Shown piece after piece: positions 50,635 through 59,457 of a DNA stretch of 62,134 nucleotides. Within the stretch, counting starts at the first letter, position 1, and each line of letters begins with the position of its first letter. The notes beneath the pieces are model-generated. The model was not told the DNA's origin. It saw only the letters and a program-made list of their open reading frames with translations, and searched no databases. The stretch lies in NCBI GenBank assembly GCA_004558525.1, contig SFCQ01000010.1:1-62134 (forward strand). Direction: 5' to 3'. Position numbers and translations under genes: made by a program. The stretch comes from Clostridiales bacterium. GTDB lineage: Bacteria > Bacillota > Clostridia > Christensenellales > CAG-138.

Positions 50635-51690
50635 ATGACGGGTCTTGTTTCAATGGATATTGCACAGCTTGAAGCCATGCTTAAGGACATGGGGCAGCCG
50701 CGTTTCCGCGCAAAGCAGGTTTTTCAGTGGCTGAGCCGCGGTGAAAGGCCGCAGAACATGACTAACCTGCCTAAAGAGCTGCGCAGCAAGCTTTCCGATA
50801 TCCATTTTGACGGGGCTGAGATATACGATAAATTCGTATCAAAAAAAGACGGTACGATAAAATATCTGTTCTCACTTTCGGACGGCAATATTGTGGAAGG
50901 CGTGCTTATGCGCTACCATTATGGAAATACCATGTGCATATCCACACAAGTCGGCTGTAAAATGGGCTGCGCATTCTGCGCATCGACGCTTGAGGGCTGT
51001 ATAAGGAATCTTACACCGGGCGAGATGCTTTCATTTGTGGCATGTGTAAACAAAGATGTGCCTGCACAAGAAGGCAGGGAGCGCAGCGTAACAAATATTG
51101 TGCTTATGGGCAGCGGGGAACCGCTTGACAACTATGATAATACGGTAAAGTTTCTCAGGCTCGTTTCATCGGCAGATGGAATGGGCATAAGCCCAAGGAA
51201 CATATCCCTATCCACATGTGGGCTTGTGCCGAGGATAAGAACGTTGCCGGCGGATGCGCCGCATGTTACCCTTTCAGTATCGCTGCATGCATCTAATGAC
51301 GATATCCGCAACAAGCTTATGCCGATAAACAAGCTTTATCCTATAGCGGAAGTGCTTGCCGCCGCCAGGGGATACGCAGATGCCACGGGCAGAAGGGTCG
51401 TTTTTGAATACGCGCTTGTAAAGGGGCTTAATGACGGGCTTGAAAACGCCGGCGAGCTTGCTTCAATACTAAGGGGTATGAAGTGCCATGTAAACCTTAT
51501 ACCGTTGAATCCTGTAAAAGAGCGCAATCTGCTCGGCACAAGCAGGCCGGAGGCTGAAAGGTTCATGAAGTGGCTTGAGGATAGGAAGATATCGGCGACC
51601 GTTCGAAGAGAGATGGGAACGGATATAGACGGCGCCTGCGGCCAGCTCAGGCGGCGAGTATTACAGCAGCAAAAGGAGGTACAACAATGA
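50635..51690 (+). CDS. rlmN: 23S rRNA/tRNA adenine-C2 methyltransferase RlmN
   Basis: A radical SAM enzyme that methylates A2503 of 23S rRNA. The 351-residue protein has the iron-sulfur motif CKMGCAFCAS (CxxxCxxC), the GSGEPLDNYDN block, the VSLHASND segment and the C-terminal EMGTDIDGACGQLRR containing the second catalytic cysteine. The QPRFRAKQVFQWL N-terminal helix is typical. AGGAG precedes the ATG; the stop overlaps prpC (ATGA). Confidence 0.96.
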   Translation: MTGLVSMDIAQLEAMLKDMGQPRFRAKQVFQWLSRGERPQNMTNLPKELRSKLSDIHFDGAEIYDKFVSKKDGTIKYLFSLSDGNIVEGVLMRYHYGNTMCISTQVGCKMGCAFCASTLEGCIRNLTPGEMLSFVACVNKDVPAQEGRERSVTNIVLMGSGEPLDNYDNTVKFLRLVSSADGMGISPRNISLSTCGLVPRIRTLPADAPHVTLSVSLHASNDDIRNKLMPINKLYPIAEVLAAARGYADATGRRVVFEYALVKGLNDGLENAGELASILRGMKCHVNLIPLNPVKERNLLGTSRPEAERFMKWLEDRKISATVRREMGTDIDGACGQLRRRVLQQQKEVQQ

Positions 51691-52418
51691 TCTATGCCGC
51701 AAAAACCATAGCCGGTATAAGGCCTCAAAACCAGGACGCCGTGTTTATACCGGAGGACGGATTGTTGGCCATTGCCGCCGTTGCGGACGGTATGGGCGGC
51801 CATAATGCCGGCGATTTTGCAAGCGCGCTTGCCATAAAAACGCTTGTAGGCTATATGCGCCAAAGTACCCCCGAAAGCGTACGGGAAAAGCTGATTAACG
51901 CCGTCAATATGGCAAACTCAGCCGTTTATGCCATGTCGCTCACCGATGATGCATATATGGGCATGGGAACTACGCTTGTTGCCGCCGTGCTTGATAAAGA
52001 CAGGTTCATAGCCGTAAACGTTGGCGACAGCAGGCTTTATCACTTTAACGGTACTGAGCTTAAGCAGATAACAGAGGATCATTCATATGTTGCTCAGCTT
52101 GCTGCGCTTGGATATATAACAAAAGAAGAAGCGGCCCGGCATCCCCAAAGGAATATAATTACTAGGGCAGTGGGAACAAGGCCTGTTGAAAGGGTGGATA
52201 TATTTGAATGTGCATGGAAGCGGGGCGATAAGCTGCTTATCTGTACGGACGGATTGTATGGCGAGCTTGACATAAACCTGCTTACGGCTGCCCTCGGCTG
52301 CTCGGCTGAGGAATTGCAAAGCGCTTGCAGCAGCCTTGTTGATATGGCCCTGCAAGCCGGCAGCAGGGATAATATAAGCGCTGTAATAGTCTATAATGAC
52401 GGGGAGAATATCGGATGA
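51687..52418 (+). CDS. prpC: PP2C-family serine/threonine phosphatase
   Basis: The 243-residue cytosolic phosphatase opposes the adjacent PASTA kinase. PPM metal-binding motifs are NQDA (near residue 17), VADGMGGHNAGDFAS, VGDSRLYHF, CTDGL and the final SRDNISAVIV. It lacks a membrane segment. Coupled by ATGA overlaps to rlmN upstream and prkC downstream, the standard order in Firmicutes. Confidence 0.95.
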   Translation: MIYAAKTIAGIRPQNQDAVFIPEDGLLAIAAVADGMGGHNAGDFASALAIKTLVGYMRQSTPESVREKLINAVNMANSAVYAMSLTDDAYMGMGTTLVAAVLDKDRFIAVNVGDSRLYHFNGTELKQITEDHSYVAQLAALGYITKEEAARHPQRNIITRAVGTRPVERVDIFECAWKRGDKLLICTDGLYGELDINLLTAALGCSAEELQSACSSLVDMALQAGSRDNISAVIVYNDGENIG

Positions 52419-54268
52419 TAGGAAAGCTGATCTCAGGACGGTATCTGATAGAATCCCTTATAGGCTCCGGCGGAATGGCGAACGTATATAAGGCGTATGA
52501 CAATATGCTTGGGCGCACGGTCGCGCTCAAGGTGCTGAAGGCGGAGCATAGGGGAGACATGGAGTTCGTGCGAAGGTTCGAAAGGGAAGCCCGTGCGGTA
52601 CTCACCCTTTCGCATGAGAATATAGTCCGCTCCTACGCAGTAGGAGAAGATGGCGATATAAGCTATATCGTGCTTGAATATGTTGAAGGCAGCACGCTTA
52701 AGGAGCTTATAAAAAGCGACGGGCCAATTTCTCCAAAGGTGGCTGTTAGCATAACCGCTCAGGTGCTAGACGCGCTTGCACATGCGCATGAAAGCGGAAT
52801 AATACACAGAGATGTCAAGCCGCAAAACGTGATAATTACGCCGAGGGGCAAGGCGAAGCTTACCGACTTTGGCATAGCCAGGGACGTTGCAGCAACAACA
52901 AGGACCTATGCAGGCTCAAACGTTGTCATGGGCTCGGTGCATTATATATCGCCCGAGCAGGCAAGGGGAGATGACGTTACCGCCGCATCGGACATATATT
53001 CATGCGCAATAATGCTTTTTGAAATGCTTACGGGCAAGGTGCCCTTCGGCGGCGATAATTCGGTAGCCATAGCGCTTAAGCATCTTCAGGAGGATATAAC
53101 GCCGCCTGTAGAGATAAACCCGAAGATACCAAGGGCTTTGAGCGACGTTATCGTAAAGGCTGCAAGCAAGGAAATAAGCTTAAGATATCAATCTGCAAAG
53201 CAGATGAAAAGCGACCTTTTAAGGTCTTTAAGAGAGCCGCACGGAAAGTTTGCAAGGCTTGAAAAAAACGCCGGTGAAACGAAGCGGCGAGGGTGGCATG
53301 GCGTGATGAATATTGTGCTCATGCTGGTGGTAGTGCTCGGCCTGTTTACGGCTTTGTTCTTTATTGCAAGGTCGGTAAATGAGGATCAGGGCGATGCTCC
53401 TGCGGCTGAATACATAATACCGAATGTAAAAGCCAAAAAGCTTGAGGAGGCGAAGGGGGTCGCTGAGCTTAGAGGGTTTGAGCTTAATGTAGACGAATAT
53501 CGTTCCAGCGATGAGGAGGAAGGCACGGTGCTTGAGCAAACTCCTGCTGCCGGAACGGCCGCAAAGCAGGGGGATAGCATATCCGTAATTGTAAGCTCCG
53601 GCAACAACTATGTTACCGTACCTGACCTTGCAGGCAAGTATCTTCAGGAGGCGAACGATATAGTTTGGGGCGTGGAGCTTGAGATAGGCACGACGCAGTA
53701 TGTGACGAGCGACCTTCCATACGGCCAGATAGTGCGTCAGGAGCCGATTGCCGGCACGGATACATTCGCAGGGGATGTGATAGACGTATGGATAAGCGGA
53801 ATACCGGGCAAAGCCAACAACATGCCCGGAGTGACGGACATGGAGCTTAACAAGGCGATAGACGTGCTGCATGAGGAAGGGTTTAAGAAGATACGTATAC
53901 GCACCGTGCAGCCTGAGGCGCAGATAGCGGCAGAAGGCTTTGTTGTGGCGCAGAACCCAACCGCCGGCATAAGCACTCCGGAGGACGCTGTTGTTGAGAT
54001 AAGCGTGTGCAGGGCTCAGCTTGGCAACTATGCCGCAGATGTTGCATTTAATCTTGATATAACGGCTCAGCAGAGCAGCGTTGTGGTGACAGCAAAGCTT
54101 GAAGATGGGCTTGAACTGATAATATACGAGACTACGCTTTCCGCAGGGACTCAGCAGAGCGTATCGTTCACCGCGTTTATGGAAAAGGGCGGGCAGTATG
54201 AGTGCAATGTGTATGTTGACGGCGTACAGGTACGAAACGGCCAGATCGGCTTTGATTACAGGAGATAG
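52415..54268 (+). CDS. prkC: PASTA-domain serine/threonine protein kinase
   Basis: A 617-residue membrane kinase that senses muropeptides or lipid II. The kinase domain spans about residues 10-275 with GSGGMANVY, catalytic Lys39, HRDVKPQN (131-138), DFGIA (151-155) and the APE-like SPEQA. A single membrane helix lies at about 297-318. Outside are three PASTA repeats (starting near YIIPNVKAKKL, YVTVPDLAGKY and NNMPGVTDMEL) and a C-terminal immunoglobulin-like domain of about 90 residues. In Bacillus the homologue controls spore germination and wall metabolism. The FHA protein at 16281 is a possible target in this genome, by inference. Confidence 0.96.
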   Translation: MIGKLISGRYLIESLIGSGGMANVYKAYDNMLGRTVALKVLKAEHRGDMEFVRRFEREARAVLTLSHENIVRSYAVGEDGDISYIVLEYVEGSTLKELIKSDGPISPKVAVSITAQVLDALAHAHESGIIHRDVKPQNVIITPRGKAKLTDFGIARDVAATTRTYAGSNVVMGSVHYISPEQARGDDVTAASDIYSCAIMLFEMLTGKVPFGGDNSVAIALKHLQEDITPPVEINPKIPRALSDVIVKAASKEISLRYQSAKQMKSDLLRSLREPHGKFARLEKNAGETKRRGWHGVMNIVLMLVVVLGLFTALFFIARSVNEDQGDAPAAEYIIPNVKAKKLEEAKGVAELRGFELNVDEYRSSDEEEGTVLEQTPAAGTAAKQGDSISVIVSSGNNYVTVPDLAGKYLQEANDIVWGVELEIGTTQYVTSDLPYGQIVRQEPIAGTDTFAGDVIDVWISGIPGKANNMPGVTDMELNKAIDVLHEEGFKKIRIRTVQPEAQIAAEGFVVAQNPTAGISTPEDAVVEISVCRAQLGNYAADVAFNLDITAQQSSVVVTAKLEDGLELIIYETTLSAGTQQSVSFTAFMEKGGQYECNVYVDGVQVRNGQIGFDYRR

Positions 54269-54270
54269 TG

Positions 54271-55152
54271 ATGGCTGAAACCGGTCTTATATTAAAGGGC
54301 GTGGGCGGCTTCTATACGGTTTTGAACGACAGGGGAGAGGAAGTCGTATGCCGGGCCAGAGGGCGCTTCAGGAAGGACGGCATAAGCCCCGTGGTTGGCG
54401 ACAGGGTGGAGTACCTTAACGATGGCGAAGGCAGATATGTATCCGAGATACTGCCAAGGAAGAACCTGTTCGTTCGCCCCGCTGTTGCAAATCTCGATAA
54501 GCTTATAATAGTGGCTTCGCTTTCTGCACCCAAGCCGGACCTTTTGCTTGTGGATAAGCTTATAATATGCTGCGAAAAGCATAAAGTTGAGCCTGTTATT
54601 GTGCTAAACAAATTAGACGAAGCGACTGTTGGCACGGCGGACGGCATTATTGCGCAGTATGGCCCCACGGGATATAGGGTGATAACAGCCTCGGCCGCAA
54701 CAGGAGAATGCGTTGAGCTTATCAAGGCCGAAATCGAGGACAGCATATGCTGCTTCGCGGGTCAAAGCGCAGTTGGCAAATCATCGCTAATAAATGCTAT
54801 AGTGCCTCAGCTTGGGCTTGAAACGGGCGGCCTGTCACGAAAGACAGAGCGTGGCAGGCATACCACAAGGCATGCGCAGCTTTGGCATGTGTGCGGCGGA
54901 GCGGTGCTCGACACCCCTGGGTTCAGCCTGCTTGAAGCCGAGCAGATGGAGCCTGAGGAGCTTTGTGAGTATTATAGGGAGATGAAGGGCAAACGCATAG
55001 GCTGCCGCTTTGGCGAGTGTTTGCACAGGAGCGAGCCGGACTGCGCGGTAAAGCCGTTGATAGCATCGGGAGAGCTTTCGAAGGAAAGATACGAAAGATA
55101 TCTTACTATATTAGACGAATTGATAGAAAAGAGGAAGCATAGGTATGATTAA
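54271..55152 (+). CDS. rsgA: Ribosome small subunit-dependent GTPase A
   Basis: RsgA checks maturation of the 30S subunit. The 293-residue protein has an N-terminal OB domain, a circularly permuted GTPase (G4 LNKLD before G1 GQSAVGKSSLINAI, then G3 DTPGF) and a C-terminal zinc finger with the CxxxxCxHxxxxxC pattern (CRFGECLHRSEPDC). I choose ATG 54271, 6 nt after GGAG, over the GTG at 54268. It overlaps rpe by 8 nt. Confidence 0.95.
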   Translation: MAETGLILKGVGGFYTVLNDRGEEVVCRARGRFRKDGISPVVGDRVEYLNDGEGRYVSEILPRKNLFVRPAVANLDKLIIVASLSAPKPDLLLVDKLIICCEKHKVEPVIVLNKLDEATVGTADGIIAQYGPTGYRVITASAATGECVELIKAEIEDSICCFAGQSAVGKSSLINAIVPQLGLETGGLSRKTERGRHTTRHAQLWHVCGGAVLDTPGFSLLEAEQMEPEELCEYYREMKGKRIGCRFGECLHRSEPDCAVKPLIASGELSKERYERYLTILDELIEKRKHRYD

Positions 55153-55798
55153 GATAGCGCCAAGCCTTTTATCTGCGGATTTTGCCAATATGGGGGAGAC
55201 CACGAGCCGCCTGAGCGACTGGGGGTCCGACATGGTGCATTTTGACGTTATGGATGGCACGTTTGTGCCGGCTATAACGTTTGGGCCGGCTATGTGCAAG
55301 GCGATACGCGCCTACACAAAGCTGCCTATAGACGTGCATATAATGGTGGAACACCCTGAAACGTATATCGAGCAATTCAAAGATGCAGGCGCGGACTATC
55401 TCACATTCCATGTTGAGGCGGACAGGCACGCGCACAGGACGCTTCAGGCCATACGCAAAGCGGGAATGAAGGCGGGGATAGCGCTTAATCCTGCAACGCC
55501 TGTTGAGATGGTAGAATACGTTCTTTCCATATGCGATCTTGTTTTGGTGATGAGCGTAAACCCGGGCGCGGGCGGGCAGAGCTTTATAAAAGAGGTTTTG
55601 CCAAAGGTTGAAAAGCTCAAAGCCCTGCGCGAGAAAAACGGTTATAACTATGAAATAGAGATGGACGGCGGAATAAACGAGGCCACATCTAAGCTTGCCG
55701 CCGCTTCCGGTGCTGACATACTCGTTTCGGGAAACGCAGTATTCAAGGCTGACGATCCAAAGGAAATGATTGCGAAAATGCACCTGGCAAAAAAATAG
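55145..55798 (+). CDS. rpe: Ribulose-phosphate 3-epimerase
   Basis: Rpe interconverts ribulose-5-phosphate and xylulose-5-phosphate. The 217-residue TIM barrel has the conserved IAPSLLSADFANM, HFDVMDGTFVPAITFGP (metal ligands), DVHIMVEHPE, the MSVNPGAGGQSFI phosphate loop and MDGGINEAT. It ends the yicC-rpe run; a hairpin AGTGGGGG/CCCCCACT (55821-55850) follows. Confidence 0.96.
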   Translation: MIKIAPSLLSADFANMGETTSRLSDWGSDMVHFDVMDGTFVPAITFGPAMCKAIRAYTKLPIDVHIMVEHPETYIEQFKDAGADYLTFHVEADRHAHRTLQAIRKAGMKAGIALNPATPVEMVEYVLSICDLVLVMSVNPGAGGQSFIKEVLPKVEKLKALREKNGYNYEIEMDGGINEATSKLAAASGADILVSGNAVFKADDPKEMIAKMHLAKK

Positions 55799-55820
55799 AT
55801 TTAGCTTTTTTGTAAGACAG

Positions 55821-55850
55821 AGTGGGGGTAAAATGGAATTTGCCCCCACT
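55821..55850. terminator. Hairpin after rpe
   Basis: AGTGGGGG pairs with CCCCCACT around an A/T-rich loop. The T-run lies on the minus-strand side, so as an intrinsic terminator it would work better on leftward transcription; plus-strand function is uncertain. Confidence 0.5.
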
Positions 55851-55866
55851 AAAGAAAAAATAATGC

Positions 55867-55894
55867 TTGCATTAAATCCGCTTTTATGTATAAT
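55867..55894 (+). promoter_or_regulatory. Promoter of tRNA-Val and downstream RNAs
   Basis: -35 TTGCAT (55867-55872), 16-bp spacer, -10 TATAAT (55889-55894). The tRNA starts 20 nt downstream. Confidence 0.65.
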
Positions 55895-55914
55895 AATATG
55901 TGCGCAAAGCGAAT

Positions 55915-55991
55915 GGGGTTATAGCTCAGCTGGTCAGAGCGCTACGTTGACATCGTAGAGGTCATTGGTTCGATCCCAATTAATCCCACCA
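55915..55991 (+). tRNA. tRNA-Val (GAC)
   Basis: Acceptor GGGGTTA pairs with TAATCCC, then A and encoded CCA. The anticodon stem CTACG/CGTAG encloses TTGACAT, giving anticodon GAC, which reads GTC and GTT. T loop TTCGATC is normal. Confidence 0.95.
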
Positions 55992-56007
55992 CATAATAAT
56001 CCTGCGG

Positions 56008-56160
56008 TGTGCGTAAGCTTCCGTTATAAACCCACAGAATAACTACGGGAGCGCAATTGTCCAGGCGGATGCCGGGCCGGCTTTGACCGGATGGCAGAAA
56101 CCGGCAGAACGCACCCACCTGCCGAGAGGCGGGTGTTATATTGGAGGCTACGGCATCTTG
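56008..56160 (+). ncRNA. Structured RNA candidate, possibly 6S RNA
   Basis: The 150-nt interval between tRNA-Val and tRNA-Gln is GC-rich and folds well. GTGTGCGT (about 56015-56022) can pair with ACGCAC (56108-56113), closing a long imperfect stem with a central bubble. Inside lie TTCCGTTAT/ATAACtaCGGGA and a GCCGG..CCGGATGGC hairpin; CACCTGCC/GGCGGGTG follows. The length, the closing stem, the AAACCCACAGAATAA loop and the linkage to tRNAs recall Firmicutes 6S RNA, but I cannot confirm the family by eye. No ORF is supported. Confidence 0.4.
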
Positions 56161-56177
56161 GGATTATCAAGCTTTAT

Positions 56178-56251
56178 TGCGGAATTGTGTAATGGTAGCA
56201 CCTACGACTCTGACTCGTATTGTCTAGGTTCGAATCCTAGTTCCGCAGCCA
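56178..56251 (+). tRNA. tRNA-Gln (CTG)
   Basis: Acceptor TGCGGAA pairs with TTCCGCA, then G and encoded CCA. The stem TACGA/TCGTA encloses CTCTGAC, giving anticodon CTG for CAG codons. It complements tRNA-Gln(TTG) at 11760. Confidence 0.94.
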
Positions 56252-56252
56252 A

Positions 56253-56281
56253 AAAAGAGCCCAGGCAAGCGGGCTCTTTTT
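56253..56281 (+). terminator. Intrinsic terminator after tRNA-Gln
   Basis: AAAAGAGCCC pairs with GGGCTCTTTT around an AGGCAAGC loop and continues in T. It is nearly symmetrical and also lies just beyond the end of the minus-strand reductase gene, so it may serve both strands. Confidence 0.85.
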
Positions 56282-56299
56282 GTATACAAATAGGAATTA

Positions 56300-57448
56300 T
56301 CACAGCATTTCAAGAAAAGCTTCAAGCCTTGTTAAAAGCTGTCCTGAATCGCTTTGCGAATAGTCGGTCTCAATAGCTATATATGGAACGGAGAGCCTTT
56401 CCATCAGCTTGCGCAGCGTATACGCCTCAACTGTATATGGCGTGCAGGATTGCAGGTCAAGCTCTACAACACCATCAACATCATATTCGGCTATCAGCTT
56501 TTCAATATTGCTCAAGCGTATGCTGTTTGGCGTCATAACGGCGCAGCCTATGCCAAGATAGCGTTGAGCAATGGCTTTTAGTATATCATCGGCCTGTGTA
56601 TCCACCATTTGATATGCGGCTTTGATTCCGGAGCAGTTCTCAAAGCATACAACGGCGCCGCCGTGTTCCTCAATAGCCTTTACGGTCTTTTCGAGTATGC
56701 CGCCGATGGGGCAGCCGGTTATCAATATGCGTTTAGCTGAGGCGTTAACCGGCCGTGCGCCGTTGGCGTATGCGTTTTCTATATCTGCTTTAAGGCTTTC
56801 AAGATGCGCTATGCGTCCGCACGTTTTGAACATAAAGCCTGCGCCTTCAAGCGTTTTGTACATATCCAAGCCGCGTGCCATTGGCGGCTTGCTTTTTTGC
56901 AGCTCCATAAGCGTCAATCGCGCAGCTCTTTCTTCATTGCGCAGCCTCGCAGCGGTTCTAAGCGCTTCGTCCGTTATCGTAATAACAAACGTACTTTCAA
57001 TATATTCCTTGAAGCGCCTTATCTCATTGGTCCATTCGTCGATGCTGCTTTCAAGTTCTCCCTGCGGAAGGTGCAGCACATATGTAGGCCGTATATCGTT
57101 CAGCAGCTCATACATCTTCTTTTTGCCGTCGCATGTGGTTTCGCCAACTATTATATCGGAGAAATAGGTATAAGGGCATTTATCGGATACTGCAAAGCCG
57201 TAGCTCGATTTAATAAGCGGGCAAAGATTCTTTGGCAGATGAGCTTCTGCTGCCGGAATGGTTTCCGCACTCATTCCGCAAAGGCTTACGGGCGTAAAGC
57301 CCGCCGCGTCAAGCAGCTCCAGCGGCGTAAAAGTGCAGAACACTCCGGCGACCTTGCCGCCGTTGTCCTTTATTTCCTTGACTTTCAAAAAGCCGTTTTT
57401 TCTTGCGTCTCCAAACTCAGCGAATCTTTCAGGCAGCGCTCTTGTCAA
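56300..57448 (-). CDS. Double-cubane-cluster anaerobic reductase (2-hydroxyacyl-CoA dehydratase family)
   Basis: The 382-residue protein belongs to the BcrC/BadD/HgdB superfamily and, from its pattern, to the double-cubane [8Fe-9S] subgroup known from Carboxydothermus. Diagnostic segments are GVFCTFTPLELLDAAGFTPV, AHLPKNLCPLIKSSYGFA, DKCPYTYFSDIIVGETTCDG, ILITGCPIGGI, VVCFENCSGI, and the end IETDYSQSDSGQLLTRLEAF. Cysteines in these blocks provide cluster ligands. The homologue reduces small molecules such as acetylene in vitro; the natural substrate is unknown. The activating ATPase (HgdC-type) that feeds electrons is not adjacent here. The start is TTG 57448, 9 nt after AAGGGG. Confidence 0.88.
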   Translation of the reverse strand: MTRALPERFAEFGDARKNGFLKVKEIKDNGGKVAGVFCTFTPLELLDAAGFTPVSLCGMSAETIPAAEAHLPKNLCPLIKSSYGFAVSDKCPYTYFSDIIVGETTCDGKKKMYELLNDIRPTYVLHLPQGELESSIDEWTNEIRRFKEYIESTFVITITDEALRTAARLRNEERAARLTLMELQKSKPPMARGLDMYKTLEGAGFMFKTCGRIAHLESLKADIENAYANGARPVNASAKRILITGCPIGGILEKTVKAIEEHGGAVVCFENCSGIKAAYQMVDTQADDILKAIAQRYLGIGCAVMTPNSIRLSNIEKLIAEYDVDGVVELDLQSCTPYTVEAYTLRKLMERLSVPYIAIETDYSQSDSGQLLTRLEAFLEML

Positions 57449-57597
57449 TTTGTATTACCCCTTAAAAAATAGCTTATACTGATTCTAACATCGGCATAAC
57501 GCATTTACAAAACTATTTAATCAAACAAAGCCGCCGTACTATCGAACAAACAAATAAAAGCGTGCATTGTTATTAAGAATGTGCTGCTGCTTAAGCT

Positions 57598-57849
57598 CTA
57601 TCGGCGCTCTGCCGTGCTTTCTATGTTTTGCAGCTCAAATCTGTACTTCTGTTTGCACTCAGGATATTTTTCGTGGTCAACCTCGCTTAAGAACATATCT
57701 AACGGGCGTATCCAAAGCGATCCGTCACCATAAAGCTTTCTGTATATAACATACTCTTCTCCCGTTTCGCTGTGGCGCGCTATATCCTCGGTAAGATAAT
57801 AGTCTCCCTTAAAGTGACGGTATACGCGTTTTAGCTTAAGCTCCTGCAT
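57598..57849 (-). CDS. DUF1653 protein
   Basis: An 83-residue protein built around VYRHFKGDYYLTEDIARHSE and EEYVIYRKLYGDGSLWIRPL with DMFLSEVD, the DUF1653 signature (YxHFKG...A.HSET.E..V.Y..LYG....WVRP..MF). The domain is common in Firmicutes and has no assigned function. I start at ATG 57849 (MQELKL), preceded by AAGGGAG; the frame extends upstream to 57954 but that part overlaps the ACP gene end. Confidence 0.85.
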   Translation of the reverse strand: MQELKLKRVYRHFKGDYYLTEDIARHSETGEEYVIYRKLYGDGSLWIRPLDMFLSEVDHEKYPECKQKYRFELQNIESTAERR

Positions 57850-57934
57850 AGATGGCTCCCTTCTGACAGCTCTAAAAAGCGATTGAACATAGTAAAGCCG
57901 AAAGCTTGTGAAGCTTCCGGCTTTGGTTCGGGTT

Positions 57935-58156
57935 TTAGGCGATAAGCGCGTCAACGCGGTCGATAAGGTCGGCTATAGTGTGTATGCTTTCCTCATCTTC
58001 CACTATAAGGTCGAATTCCTCTTCAATTTCAAGTATTATCTCAGTCAAGTCAAGGGAATCCACCTGCTTATCGACCATGTGAGGATCTGCTTCCGCTTCT
58101 GGCGGCATGCCCGCAATTCTTCGCGCTATGCCCAAAATACGCTCACTGTTCGACAT
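57935..58156 (-). CDS. acpP: Acyl carrier protein
   Basis: A 73-residue acidic protein with the phosphopantetheine attachment Ser in VDSLDLTEIILEIEEEFDL, the ACP signature. It should carry fatty acyl intermediates. It stands apart from other fatty-acid genes; DUF1653 follows on the same strand. I start at ATG 58156 (MSNSERIL), 7 nt after CGGAGG. The symbol follows the usual fatty-acid ACP, though a specialised ACP cannot be excluded. Confidence 0.85.
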   Translation of the reverse strand: MSNSERILGIARRIAGMPPEAEADPHMVDKQVDSLDLTEIILEIEEEFDLIVEDEESIHTIADLIDRVDALIA

Positions 58157-58329
58157 TAAATGACCTCCGAATAATTGCCTTATAAATAATATGATGAAAT
58201 CTGCGCATAATTCGCGCATATGTGATTCTACTACTAATATATTGTATTGTCAAGCAATGGATATGTTAGGCGGTCTTTCCAGTTTGGCGCATATGAGTTA
58301 TAATAATAAAAAACGGCAAGGAGCGGGGC

Positions 58330-59457
58330 ATGGAGGAAAAAGAGCGCAAAAAGAAAAAGGACAAAGCAGAAAACAAGGCCGATAATAAAAAGAATAAGCA
58401 CAAAAAAGACAAGCAAAGCGAAAAAGAGAAAAAGCATGCTGATGAGAATAAAAAGACTAAAACAGAGCTTGATGCCGGTGCTGCTAATATAGAAAAAAAC
58501 GCAGAGGGCGACAAGAGCAGTGAAGAGGATAGCGGCAGAAAGCCTGACATTACAAAAAGAATAATAATTGCCGCAGCAGCTATAGCGCTCGGCCTGCTGT
58601 TCGTATTTGATCCGGAGCTGTTTTATTCATTCATAGGCAGCATAGAGAGCGGGGCAGAAGAGGAGCTGCACCAGAGCGGCCTTTACGCGGCGTTTATTGA
58701 TGTTGGCCAGGGGGACAGCATATTGCTCATATCGCCCAATGGAAAGACCATGCTTATCGATGCAGGCACGCCTGACTCATTTAACAGCATAGAAAGCTTT
58801 TTGAACAAAAAAGAAATAAAGAAGCTTGATGCAGTAATAGCTACGCACCCGCACAGCGACCATATAGGCAGCATGAAGCGGATCATTGACGATTATTCCA
58901 TAGGCCGCTTTTATATGCCGGAGACTGTAAATACTACAACCACATTCGATAAGCTGCTAAGCTCGCTTGAAAGGAAAAAGGTAAAGACAAAAGCAATATG
59001 GGGCGGCAAAAAGTCAACTATAAACTGGGACGACGATGTTGAAGTACGCGTCCTTTCGCCGATAAAAGGGAACGATTATCAACAAAACCTTAACGATATG
59101 AGCCTTGTAGTGAAGGTCACTTATGGCGAAACGTCTTTGCTGCTGACAGGCGATGCTGAAAAAACCGCCGAGGCGATAATGCTGAAAAACGACGCCGGGC
59201 TTTTAAAAGCCAACGTTCTTAAGCTTGGGCATCATGGCTCATCAACATCAAGCTCAAAAGCTTTTTTGGACGCTGTCTCCCCGGATATAGTCGTAATATC
59301 GGTTGGAGCGGACAACGATTACGGGCATCCGCATAAAGAAACGATGGAAAGACTGAGCAAAATGGATGTAAAAGTATACCGCACCGATAAGCTCGGTACG
59401 GTATGCATGATGCTTGACGGCAAAGAAGTAAAACTACTCGATATCAGCAAAAAGTGA
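58330..59457 (+). CDS. ComEC-like metallo-beta-lactamase-fold protein with Lys-rich N-terminus
   Basis: A 375-residue protein. Residues 1-70 are almost entirely charged (KKKKDKAENKADNKKNK and similar), followed by one membrane helix (about 76-96). The exported or outward-facing domain is an MBL fold like the C-terminal part of ComEC: FIDVGQGDSILLISPNGKTM, the zinc motif THPHSDHIG, LLLTGDAEK and LKLGHHGSSTSSS. In ComEC this domain degrades the non-transported DNA strand; stand-alone versions are proposed nucleases or phosphodiesterases. There is no channel domain here. GGAG precedes the ATG. Its 3' end overlaps the convergent GH2 gene by 24 nt. Confidence 0.85.
   Translation: MEEKERKKKKDKAENKADNKKNKHKKDKQSEKEKKHADENKKTKTELDAGAANIEKNAEGDKSSEEDSGRKPDITKRIIIAAAAIALGLLFVFDPELFYSFIGSIESGAEEELHQSGLYAAFIDVGQGDSILLISPNGKTMLIDAGTPDSFNSIESFLNKKEIKKLDAVIATHPHSDHIGSMKRIIDDYSIGRFYMPETVNTTTTFDKLLSSLERKKVKTKAIWGGKKSTINWDDDVEVRVLSPIKGNDYQQNLNDMSLVVKVTYGETSLLLTGDAEKTAEAIMLKNDAGLLKANVLKLGHHGSSTSSSKAFLDAVSPDIVVISVGADNDYGHPHKETMERLSKMDVKVYRTDKLGTVCMMLDGKEVKLLDISKK

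Noticed and set aside
58330..58540. Lys-rich low-complexity N-terminus as frameshift artefact
   Set aside because: It is in frame with a good ribosome binding site and leads directly into a membrane helix and the MBL domain.
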